From: Arbacia lixula
Lineage: Eukaryota > Echinodermata > Echinoidea > Arbacioida > Arbaciidae
Direction: 5' to 3'
DNA: 64,000 nucleotides
NCBI GenBank assembly: GCA_963669155.1
Contig: OZ022589.1
Coordinates: 434,001-498,000, forward strand
Shown: positions 48,765 to 58,800 of the stretch, one piece after another
How the letters are laid out: each line of letters starts with the position of its first letter
Position numbering within the stretch: position 1 is the stretch's first letter
Notes under the pieces: generated by a model
Databases searched by the model: none
Told to the model about the DNA's origin: nothing
Seen by the model: only the letters and a program-made list of their open reading frames with translations
Translations under genes and position numbers: made by a program

Positions 48765-49092
48765 GTAAGAATTTCACATTTATTGTATTTCTTGAATATT
48801 GTTGTTCTTTTTCTTTTGTTAATTTGCTTCTTTTGGTAATTTCACTTGCTTTGCTTATACCCATACTTCAAATGCACAAAGCTACAATTCGTTCTAGAAG
48901 GCACTGCATAAAGAAATATAATAACAAGACCAATAAGCTTTCAGCTTAACACGGGTCAGAATACAAGATTCGTTTGGTTTTGTAGACATGTGCATGTATG
49001 AGTGCATAGAGATTCAGGTCATCAGCATGTATCTGTAACATTCGCATCATTATATAGCATTGTACTTGAGACCACCTTACACACAGAGAGCC

Positions 49093-49175
49093 TTAGTTCA
49101 GTTCAGTTCATTTTATTTATGCACGGTGGCCCACTTCAGCCATAGGCTGTTATTCAGTGTGGCTGTGAATATTTG
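49093..49175 (-). repeat. LINE or SINE 3' end with TGAAC tail
   Basis: Read on the minus strand, CAGCCTATGGCTGAAGTGGG is followed by ATAAATAAAATGAACTGAAC. A short conserved stem-loop and a short tandem tail are typical of CR1/L2-type 3' ends. It lies in the intron of the small gene. Confidence 0.4.
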
Positions 49176-50017
49176 GCAAATAAAGGGAAAATATGACTAG
49201 ACGTGCAATGTGTTTAAATCGATTATAAAACAGAGATGACTGTCAATTTCTTGTGAATTCTATAAGAAATAATCCTTGTCAGACAGAAGGAACGCTGCAC
49301 TAGGGAAATTACGTGTGCAAGTTATGTAAAATATGGTGCGTAAAGAGTTAAACTGTCCTGCAAATGGATTTGTTTGAACATTTAAAAGGGGCAAGGCCGA
49401 TTATCATGATATTATAAGCATTTTGTAATAGGCATCATACCGAAAACCTACTCGTCACTTCCACTTTCTCCTATTTATCAATTGATCTGTTTCTTTATTC
49501 AAGACATATTCTTGCATGGAAGTTTCATTTAGACCAACTTATACGAGTAGGTCTGGTTTACAAGAAATCCCTGCGTCGACAATTCATTCAATCTGAGATA
49601 CCGGGGTTGACAAATTTTGTGCTATTTCAAAGTTCTGCAAATCAAATGTTTTTAATCGTTTACAGTAATATGTTCTTGTGATCGGTCCTTGTCATGCTCT
49701 GTCCCACGTTTTTACACTATTTTTTCAACTACATGTAACAGACTCCATTCGTTGTGTTACTGACACGATTCTTTCCAAGCCAAAATTCAAAGCCTATCTA
49801 ATGAAAAAGGCATGTTTAATCTTGTTCTTATATTGTTGCCTTTCTATATCTCATGTTTGTTAATTTAATTTTGTTCCCATGACATAACATTATTTTGTTT
49901 AATTCTTACTTGTATATCAAGATTCTAAACCGCTTTGATATCATGATCATAAATACCATCCAGAATTAATGATTCCTTCTGTTCCATCTCTTCCTTTCTT
50001 CGTTTTAGAGATCAAAT

Positions 50018-50239
50018 ATGTCGTCGAACCAGCCTCCCTCACAGGTCTCGGCCGGAGCCAACCGTCTGGGCTACTCGTCCGGGGGGATCCAGTCGGGCAC
50101 CGCTGCCGCCAGCCAGATGTCGGCTGCGGCTAAGAGCAGCGGCGGAGGGGTCTCCAAGGGCAGCACAGTGTCCGGCCTACAGTCGGCAGGGTCGAAGGGA
50201 AGCTACCACTCCGGCAGCGGTGGAGGCGGCAAGAAGTAG
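50018..50239 (+). CDS. Small Ser/Gly/Ala-rich basic protein, 73 aa
   Basis: The reading frame opens at ATG 50018, nine bases after a good acceptor (TTCGTTTTAG, exon from 50009), and ends at TAG 50237-50239. The protein starts MSSNQPPSQVSAGANRLGYS and ends GSGGGGKK; it is mostly Ser, Gly and Ala with scattered Lys, no Cys or Trp, no signal peptide and no membrane segment, so it is probably disordered. The CDS is much more GC-rich than its surroundings and uses G/C-ending codons, which supports real coding. A 5' non-coding exon ending at 48764 and a 1,244-bp intron fit upstream. I do not recognise a family. A non-coding transcript remains possible. Confidence 0.65.
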   Translation: MSSNQPPSQVSAGANRLGYSSGGIQSGTAAASQMSAAAKSSGGGVSKGSTVSGLQSAGSKGSYHSGSGGGGKK

Positions 50240-50669
50240 GAGAAGTCTTCAAGGTTACTTCGCTGGGGCACAGCGGAACCACACACTCTCCGTCATGTCC
50301 ATGCGAGTCCATCGCCGTCTGGGGAAAGACATCGACGCTCAGCCCTGACACGTCCATTTTTTTCTTTTTTTTCTTTTAAATCTCAACTCTTGACCGATGA
50401 TAGCTTCAATCAAACCCATTTTGTTAATCTGTGAAAAGATATGTTTAGGTTACAAGTACAAGTGGCGTCGTCATTTCTTGGGCAATGTTATTCAAGTCTA
50501 CAGAATATCACCGTTAATATTGAGTAGTACAAATACTATCTCTCTCTCTCTCTCGCTCTATTCTATGTAATGTAATCAACTTGCTATTCATATGTAGGCC
50601 TACTGATTGACACACGTATTTGCTGTTAACATATTCTAATATGATGTAATAGAAATAGAGCAGAACATA

Positions 50670-50675
50670 AATAAA
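50670..50675 (+). terminator. Candidate polyadenylation signal of the small gene
   Basis: AATAAA about 430 bases after the stop codon, in an AT-rich 3' region that also holds a CT-rich run near 50540. Confidence 0.45.
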
Positions 50676-50875
50676 TGAAACCACATCATGATACAAACTC
50701 ATCATTTCTGTTTGTGAGACCTAAGACTGGTCAGAGGTCCGCCGTGCCCGGCCTGAATTAAAATGAAACGTGCTTAAAATGCACCCGAACAAAACAGTTG
50801 GCACTGAACTTATTGTCCGTGTTAAAACAGTGGGAATATGCAGTATAACAGTGAGTGATGATTAATGCATCTATA

Positions 50876-50877
<2 letters not shown>

Positions 50878-50915
<38 letters not shown>

Positions 50916-50932
50916 TTTGTGTGAATAAAAAA
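50878..50932. repeat. (GT)n microsatellite
   Basis: A near-pure GT dinucleotide run of about 50 bases. The interval around it (50676-52109) shows no gene. Confidence 0.85.
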
Positions 50933-51048
50933 TGCGTGTGTTGTGAGAGTACATGAACAACTTTTGGAATGTAAGGAAGAGGAAAATCAAATAGCTATGA
51001 ATGGTGGTAAATAAGATTGCATTTATTGAATGGGAATGTGGGAAGTTT

Positions 51049-51106
51049 TAGTTCAGTATAATTCAGTATAATTCAGTATAATTCAGTATAATTCAGTGTA
51101 ATTCAT
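51049..51106 (+). repeat. Short tandem repeat, AATTCAGTAT unit
   Basis: Five or so head-to-tail copies of an AATTCAGTAT-like unit of about 11 bp. Confidence 0.85.
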
Positions 51107-51623
51107 CTCTCCCTTTGTCCCCCGGCTCCCCCTGTATTGCAAAGAGGGAAGTTATATTGAATGAAGAATTCGGATCGTCAAATAAAGGATAAAACAATCA
51201 TTATCTTTACATTAGTCATGCACAGTATCTATAAGCCATTTCGTAATTGCAATTTGCGCATGAGCAGATTATTGCTTTTAGTAAATGACCTCAGGTCAAT
51301 TCCCAAACTCTCAGAGTAAAATGGGAATTCATTAGATAGTCAACCACATTTCAATCTATTATCATGCAAATATGGCAACAGCTATTCAGCTCTGAGAAGG
51401 TAGTGAAAGAACATGCCATCATGTACATCTGCTTCTATTGTTGTTCCGGGCACACTGTAAAATGTCTTTACATCCACCATCCAACACAGTTTCATGAAAC
51501 AATCCCAGTCAACGGTCTAGTAGTATTTATTCAGCGCATTGTCCGACCATGGTGTAATTACGAAATGGTCTATTGTTGCTTTGATAATTTAAAGGTTATG
51601 AAACAGGAACGCCTAAATGTGTG

Positions 51624-51770
51624 ATGGTGAGTGTGTGTGTGTTTGTGTGTGGGTGATGTGTTTTGATAATGTGTGTGTTTGTGTGTGTGTGTGTGTGTGT
51701 GTTTGTACACTTGGATAAGGGTATTTTTAGTAATTTGGGCGGGGGTGGATGGGGGGGGGGGGGGGAGGTG
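51624..51770. repeat. GT-rich microsatellite followed by G tract
   Basis: GT repeats with TTTG interruptions at about 51630-51705, then a run of G residues near 51750-51765. Confidence 0.8.
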
Positions 51771-51984
51771 TGATGGGCAAGAATGGAATATATTTTGATA
51801 AACTGATTTCATTCTTCTTCTTTTTTTCACTTTGGAATCATTTCTTTATCATTGAGTACGAAAATTGTTTCAAATTTATTGATAATTGTTTCTGATTTGC
51901 ATTGCTTTTTTATACTTTAATTGAAAGCTATGATTTATGTAATAATTGTGTTTAAATGAAAGAAAAAAATACTAAAAAGAAAGA

Positions 51985-52055
51985 GATGTGTGTATATGTG
52001 TGTGTATGTGTGTGTGTGTTTGTTTGTTTGTTTGTGTGTGTATGTGTGTGTATTA
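51985..52055. repeat. GT/GTTT microsatellite at the 5' edge of the LINE ORF1
   Basis: GTGTGTAT, GTGTGTGT and TTTGTTTG units directly precede the L1/Tx1-like ORF1 leader. The LINE may have inserted here, or carry the repeat in its 5' end. Confidence 0.75.
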
Positions 52056-52109
52056 GTTATGGGTGTGAAGACGTGTTTTCTGGAGCCTCTCCCAACCAGT
52101 GCATAAAGC

Positions 52110-52913
52110 ATGGCGAGTACTTCACGTAATAGTGGGAAAGGAAATTCGAAAAGACCGCGGGCTGAAGCCGGCTCCCCGCCGAGCCCTGATGTCAGTCTGC
52201 TTCCCCCCATTCGAAGGCTGCTGGAGCAGCAAACGGAAAGGTTGGAGGAAAAGTTTTCATCTTTCGAAGCCAGTTTGAAAGGACAGATGAAACAGATTGA
52301 GTCACAATTTAAAGATGTGAAAGAAGCCATTGCCTATCAAAGTAAAGAGTTAGAAGAAACGAAGGAAAAACTGAAGGTGATGGAAGCGAAAGTGGTGGAA
52401 AAAGAATCGGCTCTGCAAATGGAAATCGATACGCTCTCTACGTGTGTGGCAAGAGAGAACCTGATCTTCATGGGACTACCGGAGAAGGAAGGTGAAGACA
52501 TAAGGTCAGTTATGAAGGATTTTTACCAAAAAGCACTCAAACTGACTGAAGAGGAAGCTAATTGAATAGAGTACCAGCGGGTGCATAGAATTGCAGCGAC
52601 ATCGAGGCCACGCCCTATCAAGGCACGTTTCGTTCGATACGCCGACAGAGAAAACATCATGCGGAATGCAAAAAATCTGAAAGGAACAAAAATGTCAATC
52701 AGGGAGGACATTCCCTTGCGCATAAGAAGGTCAAGACAAGCACAAATGCCGGTTCTGTTTGCAGCGAGAAAGGCAGGAAAGCTGGCTTATTTCTCTAGAT
52801 CTGAACCTGCGAAATTGTTCGTCGACAAAATATGGCTGCCGATAGCAAAACAGAGAAACTTCGTGGAGAGTTTGCCAGACATGCCAGAGGAGAACATGGA
52901 AGGAGGGAATTAG
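52110..52913 (+). pseudogene. L1/Tx1-like LINE ORF1 protein, one in-frame stop
   Basis: One frame of 267 codons encodes a basic, proline-containing N-terminus (MASTSRNSGKGNSKRPRAEA), a coiled coil (about residues 40-125, with LEEKFSSFEASLKGQMKQIE and many heptads), and then RENLIFMGLPEKEGED and RPIKARFVRYADRENIM, matching the RRM-like and C-terminal nucleic-acid-binding domains of L1-type ORF1p. A TGA at codon 152 interrupts it; the frame continues unbroken after it, so decay looks recent. In the family, ORF1p coats LINE RNA and acts as a chaperone. The matching ORF2 may be the one starting at 63765. Confidence 0.8.
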
Positions 52914-53159
52914 ACAGGTCTACACTGGTGTTCATAAATGACAAGGAGAAGTGGAAGTAAATGAATTCATTATAGTGGTCGCAAATGATACAAAGGAGAT
53001 ACAGCGCGATGAAATTAAAAAAAAAAACAGAAGAGAAAAACAGCATAGTGGGATCTCTGCAATTTATCTGCAATGTGGAGAGGACCAGGATATTTTTCCC
53101 CGGGAAATATGATGGAATATTGCTTCAAGCTGTGTGGAGAGGAAGTGCAAATGTAAATT

Positions 53160-54700
53160 CTTAATTTGTTTTTCGATACCTTAAAGGAAGGCTATTATTT
53201 TTAAATGATCACCTCCTGCGTGTACACGGCTAGCCTATATGCTGTGAGATTTTGAAGAATATCGGAGTTTGAGTTATACAGAGATAATGAATTTATCAGT
53301 GCCTGATCACAACATATAAGCAATATGGCGTGATGTTATGTTGTAGCGGAAATTCTTATTATCGTGTCAACTAGTTATCAAAATGACATCTTTTTTTAGT
53401 TACATAGTGGAGCATGCAATGAACTTGGTTTATGTGAAAAGTACTGCCGGCACACAGCTATGCCAAGTAATGAGAACTGTACTGAATGGAAAAGAGATTG
53501 TGTTTTGATGAAAGATTCGCAGGGCTATATAGGCTTGATATTTCTATCCCCAACTTTTGCATGGGGTATATGAATCATAAACAGATTTTATTGAATAAGT
53601 TGTGATAGAATACTAAAATAGGATGATTATTATAAAAATAGACTGTTGTTTAGTTAGAACGGCATTGAAAAAAAAATTGAATGCATTTCTCACATTCGCG
53701 TTTCAGTAGTATGAGTGTACACGAGGCCTATATGGAGATAATTGTAATTCCATTGTTGGAATTTGACAGAGCTGCATATTTTTTTTTCTGTCACAGTCTC
53801 ATTTTCATGAGGTAGATGAATCATTCACTGATCTTGCTGGACAATTTTTTTTTCATTTTTTTTTCCTTTTCTCACTTTTTGACAATCAGGTAGATGAAGC
53901 TCTAATTGACTTATCAAAGTTTTTTTTATTTTTTTCTTTTTGTTTCTCTCTGATAAGAAGACATGATGATTACAGTAACAAAATGAAATCAACATTATAT
54001 TATAAAAAAAAGGATGTGGATTTAAACTTATTTTGGAATTTATACACTGTATCATTTCAATGTTTTATAACTATTGCAAACAAAAAAAATGTTTGATGAA
54101 CTTAAAACTCATTAGTACGCATGTGAAGGGCAAGGTTGATTTATAGTGGAACTTTATCTCTAAATAATGAAAATACGTAAAATCCATTGTGGTGTTAACA
54201 GGATGATGCAAAATTGAGGGTATGTTTTGCGGTTACTGGATTGCCAAGCTGATCATTAATTATTCATCTAAAGCTTATTTGTGCATGCAATGATTTTACT
54301 AGGCAAGTTGTGTTAATATTTGATGATTACTGCTATATAGACCGTAGTTCGGTTGATACTTCATGGAAAATTAGTCACTTTTTTTCACATCATGGTTTAA
54401 CAGATGAGAATTGTATTGGGTACAAAAGAGGTGATGTTTTGAAGGAAGACTTGCAGGATTAGGCTTGATATTGACTGCTGTAAAAGTATATATATTGTTC
54501 TGTTTAAAGCTTATCTGCATATAGGCTAGATAAATCATGGACGGATTTTATTCTGCAAGCTATTTATATTTAACTAAAATATAATGATTACTTTGGACAA
54601 ACACACCGCTGTTTTTTTTTTCAGAACGGAAAAGAAAATAACGAGAGTTATCGCCTTTTTCACATTCATGGTATAGAACTGAGAACTGTATTGAGTGTAC
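53160..54700 (+). repeat. Diverged tandem copies related to the 480-bp repeat
   Basis: Segments near 53520, 53780, 54255 and 54510 share AGGCTTGATATT, CAGCTTATTTGCAT-like and AATCATGCACTGATTTT-like words with the regular array to the right, at spacings near 255 bp. They are much more diverged than the later units, so the array appears older at its left end. Confidence 0.55.
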
Positions 54701-55803
54701 ATGATGGTATGTTTTGTTGAATCGGGAAAGGCAGGGTCATAGGTTTGATATTTATTGTTCTGTCACCAGCTTATTTGCATACATGGTAGTTTGAATCATG
54801 CACTGATTTTCTGGGCAAGATATTTGCTCGTAGTTACTGGTGGGCATACAGTACGAAGTTCGGTTGGAATGACATGGGAAAAAAAGGAGATTGATTGCAT
54901 TTTTTTTTTCACATTCATGCATGGTATAATAGTATGAGGTCTGATAATAGCATTGCGTGCATGTACCCTTTTATCATTATTGTTATTCTACGGAATGCAG
55001 ATTTTGTTTCAATTTAACTTAAGCAATGATATAATTTCCAGCTGTTGAAACCTGCATAACAATAGTGGTCAGTGATGTTATGTGTCTTAGGAATTGTAAT
55101 GTACACATGCATTTGTTTAAAGCTTTTCCTTCATACAGTAACACTAATGCATGCATAAGCTTTTTTTATGTTGGGTTAATAGGGTTGATTTCCAAAATAT
55201 TTCGGGAAAGGCAGGGTCATAGGCTTGATACTTATTGTTCTTTCACCAGCTTATTTGCTTACATGGTAGTTTGAATCATGCACTGATTTTCTGGGCAAGA
55301 TATTTGCTCGTAGTTACTGGTGGGCATACAGAACGAAGTTCGGTTGGAATGACATGGTAAAAAAAGTAGATTAATTGCATTCTTTTTTTTTTACATTCAT
55401 GCATGGTATAATAGTATGAGGTCTGATAATAGCATTGCGTGCATGTACCCTTTTAGCATTATCGTTATTCTACGGCATGCAGATTTTGTTTCAATTTAAC
55501 TTAAGCAATGATATAATTTCCAGCTGTTGAAACCTGCATAACAATAGTGGTCAGTGATGTTATGTGTCTTAGGAATTGTAATATACACATGCATTTGTTT
55601 AAAGCTTTTCCTTCATATAGTAACACTAATGCATGCATAAGCTTTTTTTATGTTGGGTTAATAGGGTTGATTTCCAAAATATTTCGGGAAAGGCAGGGTC
55701 ATAGGCTTGATACTTATTGTTCTGTCACCAGCTTATTTGCTTACATGGTAGTTTGAATCATGCACTGATTTTCTGGGCAAGATATTTGCTCGTAGTTACT
55801 GGT
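54701..55803 (+). repeat. 480-bp tandem array, left part
   Basis: The landmark CGGGAAAGGCAGGGTCATAG recurs at about 54724, 55203 and 55685. Units are nearly identical. A CR1-type LINE interrupts the third unit after GTAGTTACTGGTG. The 69-codon open frame in each unit is not kept open in every copy. Confidence 0.9.
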
Positions 55804-58800
55804 GTGCAGTGGTGTGCGCCTTCCAGGTAGCCCCACAGATTCTGTGTGCTCTGTGTTGTATTTCATTTTGTGCTGTAAGGTGACCTTGAAGCTGTATTCT
55901 GAACTCAACTGGAGATTCATGGTGTGGACGTCATTCTACAGGACAATTTTGGAGAGGCGACTAGGTGTTTCAACATTGCATTTTCCAAGTAAAACTTTCT
56001 GGGTATCACTCTGCTAGTTGCCACTGAGTTGAGGCCACCATTATTATTCCTCTGCACATGACATAGGCATCATGCGGTACCCTACTGTGTAGATAGCAGA
56101 CTTTTATGAAGGATCTAAGGCCTGCTGCTACAAACAATGGAGTGGATTAGGATTTGGACATTGGGCTTCATTGTGACCTTGCTCACAAATCCCCTGACTG
56201 CAGAGCATGAATGCAACCTACCCCTTTGTGACACTGAATGGAGGAGAGCTACATGTATAGAGAACGGATCAACGGAATACCCGGTGAGATACCATAGTCT
56301 GCCAGTGCCCTATTATAATAACTCTACTGCCTGTTTTCAACTTGCTATCGTGTTATCTGGCGATGTTAAACTGAATCCAGGTCCAACGCAAGTAGCGAGT
56401 CACAATGATCCCATAACTCAGGGCTACCGGGATGTGGCTTTGCCTTCATATAACACCACCCACATATGTTATGATGTACCCACACTTCATCATCTCAACA
56501 CCTGCTGGCATCAAATGCTACCACACGACGTGTGGAGCAGGATCTGTGACCTACGCATCGGACGTAAAAGGCGGACTCATCGCGGCCGCAGAGCTCCCAA
56601 GATCCATCTCCGCGGAGCTGTGGCTGGCTGGAGCCCAACTTCTGACCAACCAGATGTGCCGAATCCCATCCCTACCGGTGCCCATGGTAACATCGAAATA
56701 GTATGCGTGGACTGTAATGAACGAATCCGCCCAACGCAAAGGGAAATTACTTGTATTGTGTGTAGAGAGCGCTGGCACCTCAAATGTGCTGGCTCAGCCA
56801 TCTCCATGCTCGACGACCCCCTAGGAGCACCCCAAATAGAATGGACATGCAAGAATTGCAATGACAATGACCAAGAACTAAATGAACAATCGATGGACTC
56901 TAGTTTTCTTGTTAACATACAGAGTAGAGGTTTGAAATTGGCTCATTTGAATATTTGTAGCTTATTCTCAAAATGTGATCATATACGTGAGAAATTTGAT
57001 AACTTGCCTTTTGATATATTCTCATTCTCTGAAACTTACCTAGATGGTACTATCAATGATGCAGAAATACGATTGGAAGGGTACTCAATTGAACGAAATG
57101 ATCGAAATCGCCAGGGAGTTGGTGTTGCAGTCTATATATCCAACACGATAGTTTATAAGCGGAAATACGACTTGGAACACCCACATATTGAAAGTGTTTG
57201 GATAGAAGTGACATTGACCAAATCTAAACCTATGCTGATTGGGACATTTTACCGACCTCCTTCCTCAGGAATGGATTATTATGAAGTTATAGATAATACT
57301 ATTGCTTTAGCTACCCACACAGGTCTTGAATGTTACATTTTGGGTGACTTTAACTATGACATGTATTGTAAAAGAGAAGGTCGAATTGTCAAAAAGTTGT
57401 GTAAGCAGCATAACTTATGTCAAATGATCAATGATCCAACCAGAGTCACTGAGAATAGCTCAACTCTGATAGACCTTATTCTTACAAATCGTCCATCTAA
57501 TGTATGTGAGACAAATGTTATTTCACATGGTATAAGTGATCACAGACTAGTGTATGTTGTTTGTAAACATTTCAGACCGAAGGCAAAACCCCGTGTTGTG
57601 CGTACACGGGCCTTTGCACGTCTCAATTTACAGTCTTTTTCTGAAGATTTGCAAGACATGGAAAACATTGTTAAACTAGACAATGTAGAAGATGGGTGGA
57701 ACATGTGGAAGAGTGTTTTCATGCAAATTTGTGATAAGCACGCCCCTTTTGTTACATTGAGAGTTAGAGGAGTAAAAACACCTTGGGTTACTACAGAATT
57801 TGTTCATTTATCACGTGAGAGAGATGTACTCCGAGAAAGGGCTGAAGCTTCACGGGATAAAGTGAAGTGGAAACATTTCAGAACCTGTCGAAATTATGTC
57901 AATAACCTAGGAAACACATTAAGAAAAGAGTTTTGTCACCATCAAATTGTGTCAAACAAAGCTAACCCTTCTGAATTGTGGAAGATACTTAAGAGTCTCA
58001 CTCCTACTTCTATACAAAGTGTACCCACTAGCTTAAATCTCCTTGATTCTTGTGAGACTGACCCTCTTAAATTGGCAAATGCTTTTAATCAGTTCTTTGT
58101 GTCTATTGGAAGTGAACTTGCAGCTGGATTTCATGCTACAGAATCTACACTTTCCTTACATAATCTGCCAGAGAATACTCAATCGTGCTTTGCTTTTGTT
58201 GATGTGGAAGAGGATTTTGTGCTTAGAGAACTACAATCTGTTAACATCAAAAAGGCAACAGGTATTGATGGTTTAAGTGCCAGGCTTCTGAAGATTGCTT
58301 CCCCCTTAATCTGTAAACAAATCACTCAGCTATTTAACCTCTCGCTCAGGCTAGGAGTTATCCCTCAAGAATGGAAGCAGGCCAGGGTAACGCCTATTCA
58401 CAAAGGTGGGGATAAGGATAGTGTTAACAATTACCGTCCCATATCAATTATCCCAGTAATCATGAAATTATTAGAGAAGGCTGTGCACAGTCAGTTACAT
58501 GAGTACCTAGTTGAGATGCATTTATTTACCCCACATCAGTCAGGTTTTAGGAAGGGGTATTCCACTAATACTGTGATGACATATGTAAGTGATTATTTAT
58601 ACAAGAACATGGATAGCGGTAGGTTGACGGGATTAGTATTTTTGGATATCAGAAAGGCGTTTGACTCTGTAAACCATAATATATTACTTCACAAATTACG
58701 CATGTTCGGCGTTCGTGATAACGCATTGTTGTGGTTTACATCTTATTTAACAGGTCGAACACAAAGTACAATAATACAAGGGTCAAGGTCTGAGGTGCAG

